Part shown: positions 1 through 8,583 of the stretch, in pieces
Position numbering within the stretch: the stretch's first letter is position 1
Layout: each line of letters starts with the position of its first letter
Assembly (NCBI RefSeq): GCF_000423705.1
Contig: NZ_KE384083.1
Coordinates: forward strand, 186,001-250,000
Source: Stappia stellulata DSM 5886
GTDB lineage: Bacteria; Pseudomonadota; Alphaproteobacteria; Rhizobiales; Stappiaceae
DNA: 64,000 nt
Direction: 5' to 3'
Translations under genes and position numbers: made by a program
The notes under the pieces: generated by a model
The model's database searches: none
What the model was told of the DNA's origin: nothing
The model's input: the letters and a program-made list of their open reading frames with translations, nothing else

Positions 1-2
1 CC

Positions 3-701
3 GGGATGATCACCCGCTTTGCGAAGGAACTCGCCGTCTACAATCCGGCCGTCGGCATCGTGTTCCTGCTGGCGCTCGCGAAATGGATCGCCGATGCGCC
101 GAAGCACTGGCGTTCGCCGCTTCACCTTACCTTCGCGATGGTCACCCTGGTCACCGTCGTCATATTCTCCTCACGCGGGATCGCCGGCAATCATGCCATC
201 CCGCTCGCTGCCGTCAGTCTCATCCTCGCCGCGACAGCCGTTTCCGGCCGCCCGGTCGAACGCCGTGTCCTGACAGGGGGCTTTTCGGTCCTGAGCCTCA
301 TTCTCCTCGCCTGCTGGATGCCGGGCGTGCCGTCGCCGCTCAAGACCATCCGCGAGGACGCCGTCCCGACCATCGCCGAAATCAGGAGCAAGGTGGATCG
401 CTGGCTGCCCGAAAACGGACTGCTGGCCTCCGAAAACCCCGCCTTCGCGATCGTCGCGGGCGAGCGGGCGTTCGTGCTCGACGCCTTCAGCCTCGCCACC
501 TTCATCCGCAACGGGCAACCGGCGGGCCTGGACTTTCTGGAGCGCATCCGGACGCAAGACTTCGACGTGCTGATCGGCTTCAATCCGAACGCGCGCTGGT
601 CCCCAAAGGGTGGCAACCCGATAGTGCTGTCGACCCACTACATGGCCGTGGACACCCTCGGGCGGCGAACGATCCTGATCCCCCGTCCGCCCGGCCAGTG
701 A
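3..701 (+). CDS. C-terminal part of a polytopic membrane protein (GT-C glycosyltransferase-like), 5' end outside window
   Basis: The frame is open to the left edge, so the ATG at 6 may be internal. The visible 232 residues begin with about four hydrophobic segments, roughly residues 10-110. A soluble tail of about 110 residues follows, containing the phrase ENPAFAIVAGERAFVLDAF. A membrane bundle plus a short soluble tail of this type resembles the C-terminus of GT-C (ArnT/PMT-like) glycosyltransferases, but no catalytic motif is visible because the N-terminal half is missing. It runs convergently towards arsH with a 46-bp gap. Membrane protein is secure; the glycosyltransferase assignment is weak. 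Confidence 0.55.
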   Translation, partial: GMITRFAKELAVYNPAVGIVFLLALAKWIADAPKHWRSPLHLTFAMVTLVTVVIFSSRGIAGNHAIPLAAVSLILAATAVSGRPVERRVLTGGFSVLSLILLACWMPGVPSPLKTIREDAVPTIAEIRSKVDRWLPENGLLASENPAFAIVAGERAFVLDAFSLATFIRNGQPAGLDFLERIRTQDFDVLIGFNPNARWSPKGGNPIVLSTHYMAVDTLGRRTILIPRPPGQ

Positions 702-747
702 CGCCGTTGCCGCAGGCCTGCGGAATGGGGCCTCGGCCGATCCAGCC

Positions 748-1476
748 TCAGATCGCGCGCTGGTTGACCCGTTTCGACAAGTCCGCACGCGTCTCGACCC
801 GTTCGGAATAGCGGTCGACGAGATAATCGGAGCGGCCGCGCAGCATCCAAGTGAATTTCACCAGTTCCTCCACCACATCGACGATGCGGTTGTAGAAGGG
901 CGACGGCTTCATCCGGTCGTCCTCGCCGAACTCGGTGAAGGCCTTGGGCACCGAGGACTGGTTGGGGATCGTCACCATCCGCATCCAGCGGCCCAGAATG
1001 CGCATCTGGTTGACCGCATTGAAGCTTTGCGACCCGCCGCAGACCTGCATCACCGCCAGCGTTTTTCCCTGCGTCGGGCGCACGCCCCCAAGCGACAGCG
1101 GCAGCCAGTCGATCTGGGCCTTCATGATGCCGGTCATGGCGCCGTGACGTTCCGGCGAGACCCACACCATGCCTTCCGACCACATGGCAAGGTCGCGCAA
1201 TTCCTTGACCTTGGGATGGTCGGGTTCTTCCGCATCGGGAAGCGGGAGACCGCCGGGATCGAACACCCGCGTCTCGCAGCCGTGCCATTTCAGCAGCCGC
1301 TCGGCCTCTTCCGCCACAAGCCGCGAGAACGAGCGCTTTCGCAGCGATCCGTAGAGCAACAGGATGCGCGGGCGATGGCCCGGATCGCCGGGGCTTGCGA
1401 GCGCGGAGACGTCGACGGGAGCGAGATGCCGCGGATCGAGTGCCGGCATGTCGTGCACTGCGTCGGGATCGCTCAT
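748..1476 (-). CDS. arsH: ArsH, NADPH-dependent FMN reductase / organoarsenical oxidase
   Basis: 242 aa. Flavodoxin-like ArsH family: the FMN phosphate-binding loop [14 protein letters not shown] is near residue 45, followed by [20 protein letters not shown] and a [20 protein letters not shown] segment, all typical of ArsH. The family oxidises trivalent methyl- and aromatic arsenicals using NADPH and FMN. I chose the ATG at 1476 because it lies one base after the stop of arsC; a longer open frame would overlap arsC. It is the last gene of the arsR-phosphatase-arsC-arsH operon. Family assignment is firm; the substrate is inferred from context. Confidence 0.93.
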   Translation of the reverse strand: MSDPDAVHDMPALDPRHLAPVDVSALASPGDPGHRPRILLLYGSLRKRSFSRLVAEEAERLLKWHGCETRVFDPGGLPLPDAEEPDHPKVKELRDLAMWSEGMVWVSPERHGAMTGIMKAQIDWLPLSLGGVRPTQGKTLAVMQVCGGSQSFNAVNQMRILGRWMRMVTIPNQSSVPKAFTEFGEDDRMKPSPFYNRIVDVVEELVKFTWMLRGRSDYLVDRYSERVETRADLSKRVNQRAI

Positions 1477-1477
1477 C

Positions 1478-1891
1478 TCATGCACCGGGCGTCGCGACCA
1501 GCGGCGCGCCATCTTCCTTGCGGAAATCGCCAAGCCTGGAGGCATCGATCAGCTCCAGCACGGCTTCGGAGGGGCGGCACAGGCGCACGCCCTTCGGGCT
1601 CGCCACGATCGGGCGATTGACCAGCACCGGATGCTCCAGCATCGCGGCCAGGATCGTGTCGTCGCCGACGGTCGGGTCGGTGAGGCCGAGTTCCTCGGCA
1701 AGCGACTTGGAGGTCCGCAATGCGGTGCGCGGGGTCAGGCCGGCGGCCGCGAAGAGCGCAAGCAGTTGCGGGCGGGTCCAGCCCTCCTTGAGGTATTCGA
1801 TCACGACCGGCTCCTCGCCGCTGGCGCGGATCGCCGCCAGCACGTTGCGCGAGGTGCCGCAGTCCGGGTTGTGATGGATCACGATGGTCAT
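1478..1891 (-). CDS. arsC: Arsenate reductase, glutaredoxin-dependent (ArsC/Spx family)
   Basis: 137 aa, about the usual length. The N-terminal [10 protein letters not shown] motif holds the catalytic cysteine (Cys11), and the conserved VLVNRPIV with the later arginine appears near residue 90. The family reduces arsenate to arsenite with glutathione/glutaredoxin. The start ATG overlaps the stop of the upstream phosphatase-type gene by 4 bp, indicating translational coupling. Together with that gene the operon encodes two unrelated arsenate-reductase folds. Confidence 0.95.
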   Translation of the reverse strand: MTIVIHHNPDCGTSRNVLAAIRASGEEPVVIEYLKEGWTRPQLLALFAAAGLTPRTALRTSKSLAEELGLTDPTVGDDTILAAMLEHPVLVNRPIVASPKGVRLCRPSEAVLELIDASRLGDFRKEDGAPLVATPGA

Positions 1892-2403
1892 GTCAGGCTT
1901 TCCTTGGCGTCGATACGTCCGATGTCATCGAGGGTGGTCTTCAGCGACAGACCGTCGATGCTCGCAAGAGGCAGGCTGGCGAAGACGGAGATCCGCGCAT
2001 CGAGCATGCGATAGGCATCCGCGAAGGCATAGCGGCGCTCGGCTTCCGAGCCTTCTGCGGCGGCCGGATCGGGCACACCCCAATGGGCGGTCATCGGCTG
2101 TCCCGGCCAGACGGGACAGGTTTCGCCGGCGGCGTTGTCACAGACCGTAAAGACGAAATCGAGCTTCGGCGCGCCGTCGGCCGCGAATTCGTCCCAGGAC
2201 TTGGAGCGCGCGAAGGCGGTGTCGAACTCCATCTTGCGCAGCAGGTCGAGCGTATAGGGATGCACCTCTCCCGTCGGGGTAGATCCGGCAGAGAACGCGC
2301 GAAACGTCCCCGCGCCCACCCTGTTCATGATTGCTTCGGCCATGATGGAGCGCGCGGAATTTCCCGTGCACAGAAACAGCACGTTGTATGTCGATGCGGT
2401 CAT
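1888..2403 (-). CDS. Low-molecular-weight tyrosine phosphatase-like arsenate reductase
   Basis: 171 aa. The P-loop LFLCTGNSARS (C-x5-R, about residues 10-20) and the general-acid region WGVPDPAAAEG are those of the LMW-PTPase fold used by thioredoxin-type arsenate reductases. The longer frame begins at 2490 and would overlap the end of arsR, so I place the start at the internal ATG (2403), just before the conserved YNVLFLCTGNSARS strand. It is the second gene of the ars operon, 26 bp after arsR. It may act as an arsenate reductase or as a protein phosphatase; context favours arsenate. Confidence 0.85.
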   Translation of the reverse strand: MTASTYNVLFLCTGNSARSIMAEAIMNRVGAGTFRAFSAGSTPTGEVHPYTLDLLRKMEFDTAFARSKSWDEFAADGAPKLDFVFTVCDNAAGETCPVWPGQPMTAHWGVPDPAAAEGSEAERRYAFADAYRMLDARISVFASLPLASIDGLSLKTTLDDIGRIDAKESLT

Positions 2404-2429
2404 CGCAGGTTTCCTTGTCGTTTCCGCGC

Positions 2430-2762
2430 TCAGCACTCGCAGGCGAGCGCGTCGAGCACCGGCTGGCACATCTGCGGATTGCCGCCGCAACAGTCTTCCA
2501 TCAGGAACGCGAGAAGCCCGCGGATCCCTTCCATGTCCGCGACATAGCGGATGGTGCGTCCCTCGCGCTCGTTGCGCACCAGCCCCGCGCGCAGCAGAAC
2601 GGCGAGATTGGCGGACATGGTGTTCTGGCGCACGTTGAGCGCCTCGGCGATCTCGCCGGCATGCATGCCGTCCGTCCCCGCCTTTACCAGCAGGCGGAAC
2701 ACCTCAAGCCGCGTCTTCTGGCCGAGCGCGGCCAAAGCGTCCAATGCGTGATTCATATCCAT
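2430..2762 (-). CDS. arsR: ArsR-family arsenic-responsive repressor
   Basis: 110 aa winged-helix protein. The recognition helix is around HAGEIAEALNVRQNTMSANL and the wing around REGRTIRYVAD. The C-terminus carries a cysteine cluster (DCCGGNPQMC, then ACEC). This resembles the C-terminal As(III) site of Acidithiobacillus-type ArsR rather than the helix-3 site of plasmid R773 ArsR. Start 2762 (or 2756, since M-D-M) is immediately downstream of an AT-rich palindrome. No clear Shine-Dalgarno is seen. It is the first gene of the ars operon and probably autoregulates it. Confidence 0.92.
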   Translation of the reverse strand: MDMNHALDALAALGQKTRLEVFRLLVKAGTDGMHAGEIAEALNVRQNTMSANLAVLLRAGLVRNEREGRTIRYVADMEGIRGLLAFLMEDCCGGNPQMCQPVLDALACEC

Positions 2763-2767
2763 AAATC

Positions 2768-2784
2768 TTGATATATCGATACAA
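2768..2784. promoter_or_regulatory. Candidate ArsR operator
   Basis: AT-rich imperfect palindrome centred on TATCGATA (2774-2781), about 11 bp before the arsR start and between arsR and the divergent cobC. ArsR repressors bind short AT-rich inverted repeats over the promoter. The position fits autoregulation. Its sequence stands out against the surrounding GC-rich DNA. Confidence 0.5.
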
Positions 2785-2902
2785 TAACCGCTTTGCAATC
2801 CCTTTTTCCCGTGTTGGACACGGGGGACCTCCATCGCGCTTGGCATGGAGCCAAAGCCGCTTTACCGTCCGCCGGAACGAATTCGGGAGCCTGTTCGAAA
2901 CG

Positions 2903-3913
2903 ATGAAACACGGCGGCGATCTTGGCGCGGCAATCGCGCGGCATGGTGGACTTGCACAGGACTGGCTGGACCTCTCCACCGGCATCAACCCGCATGCCTA
3001 TCCGCTCGACTGGCCGCTGTCGCAAGCGGCCTGGACCCGGCTTCCCGCGCGCGGCGCACACGACCGCATGCTGGAGGTGGCACGCGCAGCCTATGGCGTG
3101 CCCGACCACCTCCGGCTGGTCGCGGCCCCGGGCACCCAGGCGCTCCTGCCGCATTTGCCCGCCTGTCTTCCAGCCGGGGATGTCGCCATCGTCGGACCGA
3201 CCTATTCCAGCCACGGCGATGTCTGGCGGCGGGCGGGTCGACAGGTCACCGAGGTCACCTCGCCCTATTTCGAGCCGACGCATGACACGCGCGTGATCGT
3301 CATCGTCAATCCGAACAATCCGGACGGACGCCTGGTCGACCCGAAGAGCCTGCGCCACCATGCCGAGACAATGGCCGCACGCGGCGGTCTGCTGATCGTC
3401 GACGAGGCTTTCGCCGATTGTGTTCCGGGCGCCAGCGTGTTGCCGCACCTGGGCGACGTTCCGGTGCTGGTGCTTCGCTCCTTCGGCAAGTTCTACGGAC
3501 TGGCCGGCGTGCGCCTCGGCTTCGCCGCCGCACCTCCCGGTGTTGCAGCGGCTCTGTCCGCCTCGCTGGAAAGCTGGGCGGTGTCCGGCCCGGCCATCGA
3601 GATCGGCACGCGCGCCCTCGCCGACAAAAGTTGGCAGAACGCCATGCGCACGCAGCTTGCCGACGAAGCCGCCGATCTGACCCTGATGCTGCAGATGCGC
3701 GGCTTGAGCGTCTTCGGCGGCACGCCGCTTTATGTGCTTGCCGGCACGCGCAACGCGGCCGCTGTTCATGAGGCGCTGGCGCGACAGCGGATCTGGACGC
3801 GGACCTTCGACTATGCCCCGACCTGGCTCAGGATCGGGCTTCCCGGTGGCGCGGCCCCGCTCGCGTGGCTGGACGATGCGCTCGCCCGCGCCCTTTCACC
3901 GGCGACGGGATAG
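2903..3913 (+). CDS. cobC: Threonine-phosphate decarboxylase (CobC), PLP-dependent
   Basis: 336 aa, fold-type I aminotransferase family. It shows the N-terminal MKHGGDL...LDLSTGINPH typical of CobC/CobD(enteric), the VIVNPNNPDG loop, IVDEAF, and the Schiff-base lysine in VLRSFGKFYGLAGVRLGF. The enzyme makes (R)-1-aminopropan-2-ol phosphate for the nucleotide-loop arm of cobalamin. The longest frame starts at 2768 inside the ars operator; I use the ATG at 2903, which begins the conserved MKHGG. The next gene cobD starts 6 bp downstream, so the two are co-transcribed. Confidence 0.93.
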   Translation: MKHGGDLGAAIARHGGLAQDWLDLSTGINPHAYPLDWPLSQAAWTRLPARGAHDRMLEVARAAYGVPDHLRLVAAPGTQALLPHLPACLPAGDVAIVGPTYSSHGDVWRRAGRQVTEVTSPYFEPTHDTRVIVIVNPNNPDGRLVDPKSLRHHAETMAARGGLLIVDEAFADCVPGASVLPHLGDVPVLVLRSFGKFYGLAGVRLGFAAAPPGVAAALSASLESWAVSGPAIEIGTRALADKSWQNAMRTQLADEAADLTLMLQMRGLSVFGGTPLYVLAGTRNAAAVHEALARQRIWTRTFDYAPTWLRIGLPGGAAPLAWLDDALARALSPATG

Positions 3914-3919
3914 GCGGCG

Positions 3920-4900
3920 ATGCTGCTCTTTTCCGACACGGCCCTTCTGGTCCTCCTTGCGCTTCTGCTCGACGCGCTCGTCGGAGATCCCCCGTGGCTG
4001 TGGCGGCATGTTCCCCATCCGGTGGTGCTCTTTGGCAAAATCATCGAGATCGTCGATCAGGATTTCAACACGCCCGACGCGCCGGAGAGCCGGCGAAAAC
4101 TCTACGGTGCCATCTTCCTGTTCGCGCTTGTTGCCTGCACGCTGCTCACCGGCGCTTTGCTGGAGGTGATTTTTCGCGGGCTTCCCTTTGGCGAGATCGG
4201 GATCGTTCTGGTTGGCGCCGTCTTCATTGCCCAACGCAGTCTCTACGATCATGTCGCGGCCGTGCGCGACGGTCTCTCGCAGGGCGGACTTGAAGGCGGG
4301 CGCAAGGCGGTCGCCATGATCGTCGGCCGCGACCCCGAACAGCTTGACGAGGCCGGAGTCGCACGCGCCGCAATCGAATCCTGCGCCGAAAACCATGCCG
4401 ACGGCGTGGTCGCACCGGCTTTCTGGTTCCTGCTGCTCGGGCTTCCGGGCCTTCTTGCCTACAAGGCGGTCAACACCGCCGATTCCATGATCGGCCACAA
4501 GACGGACCGCCACCGCGCCTTCGGCTGGGCCTCCGCGCGTTTCGACGATCTGGTCAATCTTCCGGCATCGCGGATCGCCGGATGTCTGCTCGCCCTCTCC
4601 GCCCCGCTCTTCGGCAAGAGCATCGGCGCCTCTCTCGCGATCATGCGCCGCGACGCCGCGAAGCACCGTTCGCCCAATGCCGGCTGGCCGGAAGCGGCGA
4701 TGGCAGCCGTTCTCGGACTGGCGCTCGCCGGGCCGCGCGCCTACGCTGGCTACAACGTCGACGACCCCTATATGAACGCGGACGGGCGCCGCGATGCGAC
4801 AGCCGGGGATATCGCCCGCGCGCTAAAGGCGATGATCTTCGCCTGCGCCTTGCAGATCGGCCTCGTCGCGCTTCTGGCTGTCCTTTCGCTCAGCCTTTGA
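3920..4900 (+). CDS. cobD: Adenosylcobinamide-phosphate synthase (CobD/CbiB)
   Basis: 326 aa integral membrane protein of the CbiB family: ALLLDALVGDPPWLWRHVPHPV at the N-terminus, the SCAENHADGVVAPAFWF motif and the YKAVNTADSMIGHK motif mid-protein, and several transmembrane segments. It joins the aminopropanol phosphate made by CobC to adenosylcobyric acid. It starts 6 bp after cobC and is separated by only 10 bp from the following methyltransferase. The two cobalamin genes here lie outside the riboswitch-controlled cob operon on the other strand. Confidence 0.95.
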   Translation: MLLFSDTALLVLLALLLDALVGDPPWLWRHVPHPVVLFGKIIEIVDQDFNTPDAPESRRKLYGAIFLFALVACTLLTGALLEVIFRGLPFGEIGIVLVGAVFIAQRSLYDHVAAVRDGLSQGGLEGGRKAVAMIVGRDPEQLDEAGVARAAIESCAENHADGVVAPAFWFLLLGLPGLLAYKAVNTADSMIGHKTDRHRAFGWASARFDDLVNLPASRIAGCLLALSAPLFGKSIGASLAIMRRDAAKHRSPNAGWPEAAMAAVLGLALAGPRAYAGYNVDDPYMNADGRRDATAGDIARALKAMIFACALQIGLVALLAVLSLSL

Positions 4901-4910
4901 AAGGATCGAC

Positions 4911-5525
4911 ATGCTCCCCCACGCCCCCGCTGCCGAGCGCAACAAGGACGCCATCCTCGACGCCATCCGCCCGCATCTCGCGGCCCGCGCGCGCGTCCTG
5001 GAAATCGGCAGCGGCACGGGCCAGCATGCGGTGCATGTCACAAAGGCCCTGCCCCATATCGTCTGGCAGTGCAGCGACCTCGCCGACGCCGTTCCCGGCA
5101 TCGCCGCGCGGCTTGAAGCGGAGGGCAACCCGCGCACGCCGCCACCGCTTGCCCTCGATGTCGCCGCCCCGCCCTGGCCCGTTCCGGAAGCCGTGAGCCC
5201 GGAAGCCTTCGACGCGATCTTTACCGCAAACACCTTGCACATCATGTCGTTTACACATGTGGAGCACTTCTTCGCGCGTGTCGGAGAGGTGCTTGCGCCG
5301 GGCGGAATTTGCTGCGTCTACGGGCCGATGAAATACGGTGGCGACTTCACGACGCAAAGCAATGCGGACTTCGATGCCCAGCTAAGAACCCGTAACCCCG
5401 AAAGCGGCATTCGCGACTTCGAAACCCTCGACGATCTCGCCTACGAGCAGGAAATGACGCTCGCCGCCGACACCGCGATGCCGGCGAACAACCGGCTGCT
5501 GGTCTGGCAGCGCGGCACGGGCTGA
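4911..5525 (+). CDS. DUF938 family SAM-dependent methyltransferase
   Basis: 204 aa. Rossmann methyltransferase with motif I VLEIGSGTGQHA near residue 38 and the DUF938-typical N-terminus (PAAERNKDAIL) and FTANTLHIMSF segment. The substrate of this family is unknown. It directly follows cobD with a 10-bp gap and a purine-rich ribosome site, so it is probably in the same transcript. Nothing else ties it to cobalamin synthesis. Confidence 0.85.
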   Translation: MLPHAPAAERNKDAILDAIRPHLAARARVLEIGSGTGQHAVHVTKALPHIVWQCSDLADAVPGIAARLEAEGNPRTPPPLALDVAAPPWPVPEAVSPEAFDAIFTANTLHIMSFTHVEHFFARVGEVLAPGGICCVYGPMKYGGDFTTQSNADFDAQLRTRNPESGIRDFETLDDLAYEQEMTLAADTAMPANNRLLVWQRGTG

Positions 5526-5543
5526 CGCACAGGCGGCCTACGC

Positions 5544-6062
5544 CTAAGCCTTTTCCTGCCCCGGCCGCCAGTTTCGGAGCGCACGCAGCATGCCGGCGAC
5601 CTTGCCGGGACCGAGGATCAATATGCCCCCTGCGAGCGCAACCAGAATGCTTCCGACCAGACCCGGCCATTGCTGCGCCACCCAGTCGGACGCAGCGTTT
5701 CGATAGGTTGCCTGACTTTCAATCGAAAGATAGGTCACGGCCCAGACAACGACATCCCTCATGCTGATGACGAGCAAATAGAGACCCAGCAGCGCAACGC
5801 AGACAACTTCGAAACCGTCCGCGAGACCCGGCTTTCCATCAGCGTCAGCACGGCCGAAGCCAAGCCCGAGCAGAAAGCTGCGCGGGAAGAGCATCAGCAC
5901 GATCGAGAACAGCAGAACAGCCAGAATCAGGGTCGAGGACGCGAGTCCGGCCAATCCGGCCCCGACACCGTAGCCAAGTCTGAGTCCGTGGGGGACAACA
6001 CCAAGCAGAGCCACAAAGACATAAGCCGCGAAAAAACGTACCAGCAACAAGGCAAATGGCAT
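5544..6062 (-). CDS. Hypothetical integral membrane protein
   Basis: 172 aa with about four hydrophobic segments (approximately residues 1-25, 35-60, 85-110 and 140-160). I recognise no family. The longest frame begins at 6086, but the ATG at 6062 has an AGGAG six bases upstream and is preferred. It is convergent with the DUF938 gene and lies 67 bp downstream of cobQ on the same strand, so it could be the tail of the cob operon or have its own promoter. Confidence 0.6.
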   Translation of the reverse strand: MPFALLLVRFFAAYVFVALLGVVPHGLRLGYGVGAGLAGLASSTLILAVLLFSIVLMLFPRSFLLGLGFGRADADGKPGLADGFEVVCVALLGLYLLVISMRDVVVWAVTYLSIESQATYRNAASDWVAQQWPGLVGSILVALAGGILILGPGKVAGMLRALRNWRPGQEKA

Positions 6063-6129
6063 AAAAACTCCTGAAAATTTCAACATCCCGTGACTGGAAT
6101 CTTAGAAGGATGATCCCCCGACACGATTT

Positions 6130-7605
6130 CTATTTCCCTGCAATCTCCAGAAGCGCCTCAATGTCCATGCATCCTTCCAGATGCCCGGCAAGCGCATCCA
6201 GCGTCGCGTCGATCTCGCGCTCGTAGCCGAGCGACGATCCAGCCCCCAGTTCCTTCAGGAATCCTGCGCGGAAGTCGTCCGAGCCGAACAGTCCGTGGAG
6301 ATAGGTTCCGCAGATACGCCCGTCAGGTGACACCGCACCATCCGGGTGTTTTGGGTCGCCGCCCGACATCACATGCGCGAAGGGCCGCGCGCAATCGCCG
6401 CCTTGCGTTCGTCCGATATGGATCTCGTAGCCTGACAGCGCCGCACCGCTTGGCGCGTGCCGGCCCGTCACCTCGACCAGCCGCTTGTCGGGGGTGAGCA
6501 CCGTCTCGACATCGAGCAGCCCCAGCCCTTGAACCGTGCCGGACGGCCCCTCGATACCATCGGGGTCCGAAATGGTCCGGCCGAGCATCTGATAGCCGCC
6601 GCAGATCCCGACGACCCGTCCGCCACGCCGAACATGGGCGGCAAGATCGACGTCCCAGCCCTGTTGGCGAAAGAAGGCGAGATCGCCGACCGTGGATTTC
6701 GACCCCGGCAGCAGCACGACATCAGAGTCTCCCGGCAGCGGGTCGCCCGGCTGCACCAGCCTGAGCGAGACGCCCGGCTCCAGCCTGAGCGGGTCGAGAT
6801 CGTCGAAATTGGCGATCCGGCTGATCACCGGCACGACGATTGTCACCTCGCCCTTGCCCGTTCCGTCTTCCAGCCCGAGCGCATCCTCCGCCGGCAGCTT
6901 GCGGGCGTCGGCGAACCACGGGACCACACCAAGCGACGCCCAGCCGGTCCGTTTTGCGATTTCCGCGACGCCCTCGTCGAAGAGCGTGACATCGCCCCGG
7001 AAGCGATTGACGAAAAACGCCTTTATCCGTGCGCGCTCGTCGTCGGGCAGGATCGTATGCGTGCCGACCAGCGAGGCGATCACTCCGCCCCGGTCGATAT
7101 CGCCGCAAAGGGCGACGGGAATGTCGGCGGCTTCCGCAAAGCCCATGTTGGCGATATCGCCGGCCCTGAGATTGATTTCCGCCGGCGAGCCCGCGCCCTC
7201 GACCAGCACGAGATCCGCGCCGTCGCCCATGCGCGCGAAACTCTCCAGCACCTTCGGCAGAAGCTCCGCCTTGCGGCTTCCGTATTCGCGCGCGCGCATG
7301 GTGCCGGCGCGCCTGCCCTGCACGATCACCTGCGCGCCGACGTCGGTTTCCGGCTTCAGCAGCACCGGGTTCATGTGAACGGTGAGCGGCAGCCGCGCGC
7401 CCAGCGCCTGCAGCGCCTGCGCACGGCCGATCTCTCCGCCGTCGGAGGTCACGGCAGCGTTGTTCGACATGTTCTGCGGCTTGAAGGGGCGCACCGTCAT
7501 GCCCCGGTTGGCGAAAAGCCGGCACAGCCCGGCGACGATCAGGCTCTTGCCGACGTTCGAGCCAGTGCCCTGGATCATCAGGGCGGGGGTGCGGGTCCTG
7601 CTCAC
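6130..7605 (-). CDS. cobQ: Cobyric acid synthase (CobQ/CbiP)
   Basis: 491 aa, full length. The N-terminal dethiobiotin-synthetase-like domain has [18 protein letters not shown]. The C-terminal class I glutamine amidotransferase domain has the nucleophile in [12 protein letters not shown] and the catalytic His in CGTYLHGLF. It amidates four side chains of adenosylcobyrinic acid a,c-diamide with glutamine and ATP. Its start overlaps the stop of the YrhK gene by 4 bp. It is the last recognisable cobalamin gene of the riboswitch-led operon. Confidence 0.96.
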   Translation of the reverse strand: MSRTRTPALMIQGTGSNVGKSLIVAGLCRLFANRGMTVRPFKPQNMSNNAAVTSDGGEIGRAQALQALGARLPLTVHMNPVLLKPETDVGAQVIVQGRRAGTMRAREYGSRKAELLPKVLESFARMGDGADLVLVEGAGSPAEINLRAGDIANMGFAEAADIPVALCGDIDRGGVIASLVGTHTILPDDERARIKAFFVNRFRGDVTLFDEGVAEIAKRTGWASLGVVPWFADARKLPAEDALGLEDGTGKGEVTIVVPVISRIANFDDLDPLRLEPGVSLRLVQPGDPLPGDSDVVLLPGSKSTVGDLAFFRQQGWDVDLAAHVRRGGRVVGICGGYQMLGRTISDPDGIEGPSGTVQGLGLLDVETVLTPDKRLVEVTGRHAPSGAALSGYEIHIGRTQGGDCARPFAHVMSGGDPKHPDGAVSPDGRICGTYLHGLFGSDDFRAGFLKELGAGSSLGYEREIDATLDALAGHLEGCMDIEALLEIAGK

Positions 7606-7913
7606 GTGCGATCCTGTGTTTCCGGTCGCGCACCATAGGGGCGAAACTCGTCCGGCACGGGCAGACGCGTCAGATGCAGTTCGAGCGCAAGACGGATCGT
7701 CGGGCGCACCGCGAAGAGGATCGAGCCGATGAGGAACAGCCAGGTCCCGGCGAAAAGCAGGCTGTCGGAAAAGAAGAGCACGCTCCCGATCACGAACATC
7801 AGCGCCGCGAGAAACTCCACGACCGTGCGAAAGAGCTCGTAGCGGCGCACCAGCTCCGCGTGCTTGGGCGAGGCACGGCGAAGATCGGAGCTGAAGAGCT
7901 TCATTGCGGTCAT
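7602..7913 (-). CDS. YrhK-domain small membrane protein
   Basis: 103 aa. Two hydrophobic segments (about residues 33-53 and 55-75) carry the YrhK signature [10 protein letters not shown]...GSVLFF and [20 protein letters not shown]. The function of YrhK proteins is not established. It sits between cobO and cobQ and overlaps cobQ by 4 bp, so it is translated as part of the cobalamin operon. A membrane role in corrinoid or cobalt handling is possible, but only by context. Confidence 0.8.
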   Translation of the reverse strand: MTAMKLFSSDLRRASPKHAELVRRYELFRTVVEFLAALMFVIGSVLFFSDSLLFAGTWLFLIGSILFAVRPTIRLALELHLTRLPVPDEFRPYGARPETQDRT

Positions 7914-7950
7914 TCCATCCGGATATTGACGGGAAGCGCGCGTAGGCGCC

Positions 7951-8583
7951 TCAAAACTCGATCCCCTCCTGCGGCTTCACGCCGGAGCGGAAGGGGTGCT
8001 TGATCTGGGTCATCTCGGTCACCAGGTCGGCGGCCTCGATCAGTTCGTCCTTGGCGTTGCGACCGGTGATGACGACATGGACATCCTCGGGCTTTTCATC
8101 GCGCAGGAAGGCAACAACCTCGTCGATCGGCAGGTAATCGTAGCGCAGCACGATGTTGAGTTCATCGCAGAGCACAATGCGATACTCGCGCGAGCGGATC
8201 ATGTCCTTGGCCGCTTCCCAGGCCTGACGCGCCGCATCGATGTCGCGCTGGCGGTCCTGGGTTTCCCAAGTGAAGCCCTCGCCCATGCGCTTGATCGTCA
8301 CGAGATCGGAGAAGCGGTCGAGCGCCATGCGTTCGCCGGTTTCGATCCGCCCCTTGACGAATTGCACGACGGCGACCTTGTGGCCGTGTCCGAGCGAACG
8401 GAAGATCATGCCGAAACCGGCCGTCGACTTGCCCTTGCCCTTGCCGGTGTGGACGATCAGCAGCCCCTTCTCGATGGTCTTGGTCGCCATGATCTTGTCA
8501 CGCGCGGCCTTTTTCTTGCGCATCTTGTCGGCGTGACGGGCGTTCAGTTCCTCTTCGGTCATTTCCGCTTTTTTGTCGCTCAC
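7951..8583 (-). CDS. cobO: Cob(I)yrinic acid a,c-diamide adenosyltransferase (CobO/BtuR)
   Basis: 210 aa. Walker A loop HTGKGKGKSTAGFG near residue 47, VVQFVKG, the LCDELNI strand and VVITGRNAKDELIEAADLVTEM are all diagnostic of the CobA/CobO/BtuR family. It transfers the adenosyl group of ATP to Co(I) corrinoids. The first 30 residues are lysine/glutamate rich, as is common in this family. The ATG overlaps the stop of cobN by 4 bp. Confidence 0.95.
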   Translation of the reverse strand: MSDKKAEMTEEELNARHADKMRKKKAARDKIMATKTIEKGLLIVHTGKGKGKSTAGFGMIFRSLGHGHKVAVVQFVKGRIETGERMALDRFSDLVTIKRMGEGFTWETQDRQRDIDAARQAWEAAKDMIRSREYRIVLCDELNIVLRYDYLPIDEVVAFLRDEKPEDVHVVITGRNAKDELIEAADLVTEMTQIKHPFRSGVKPQEGIEF

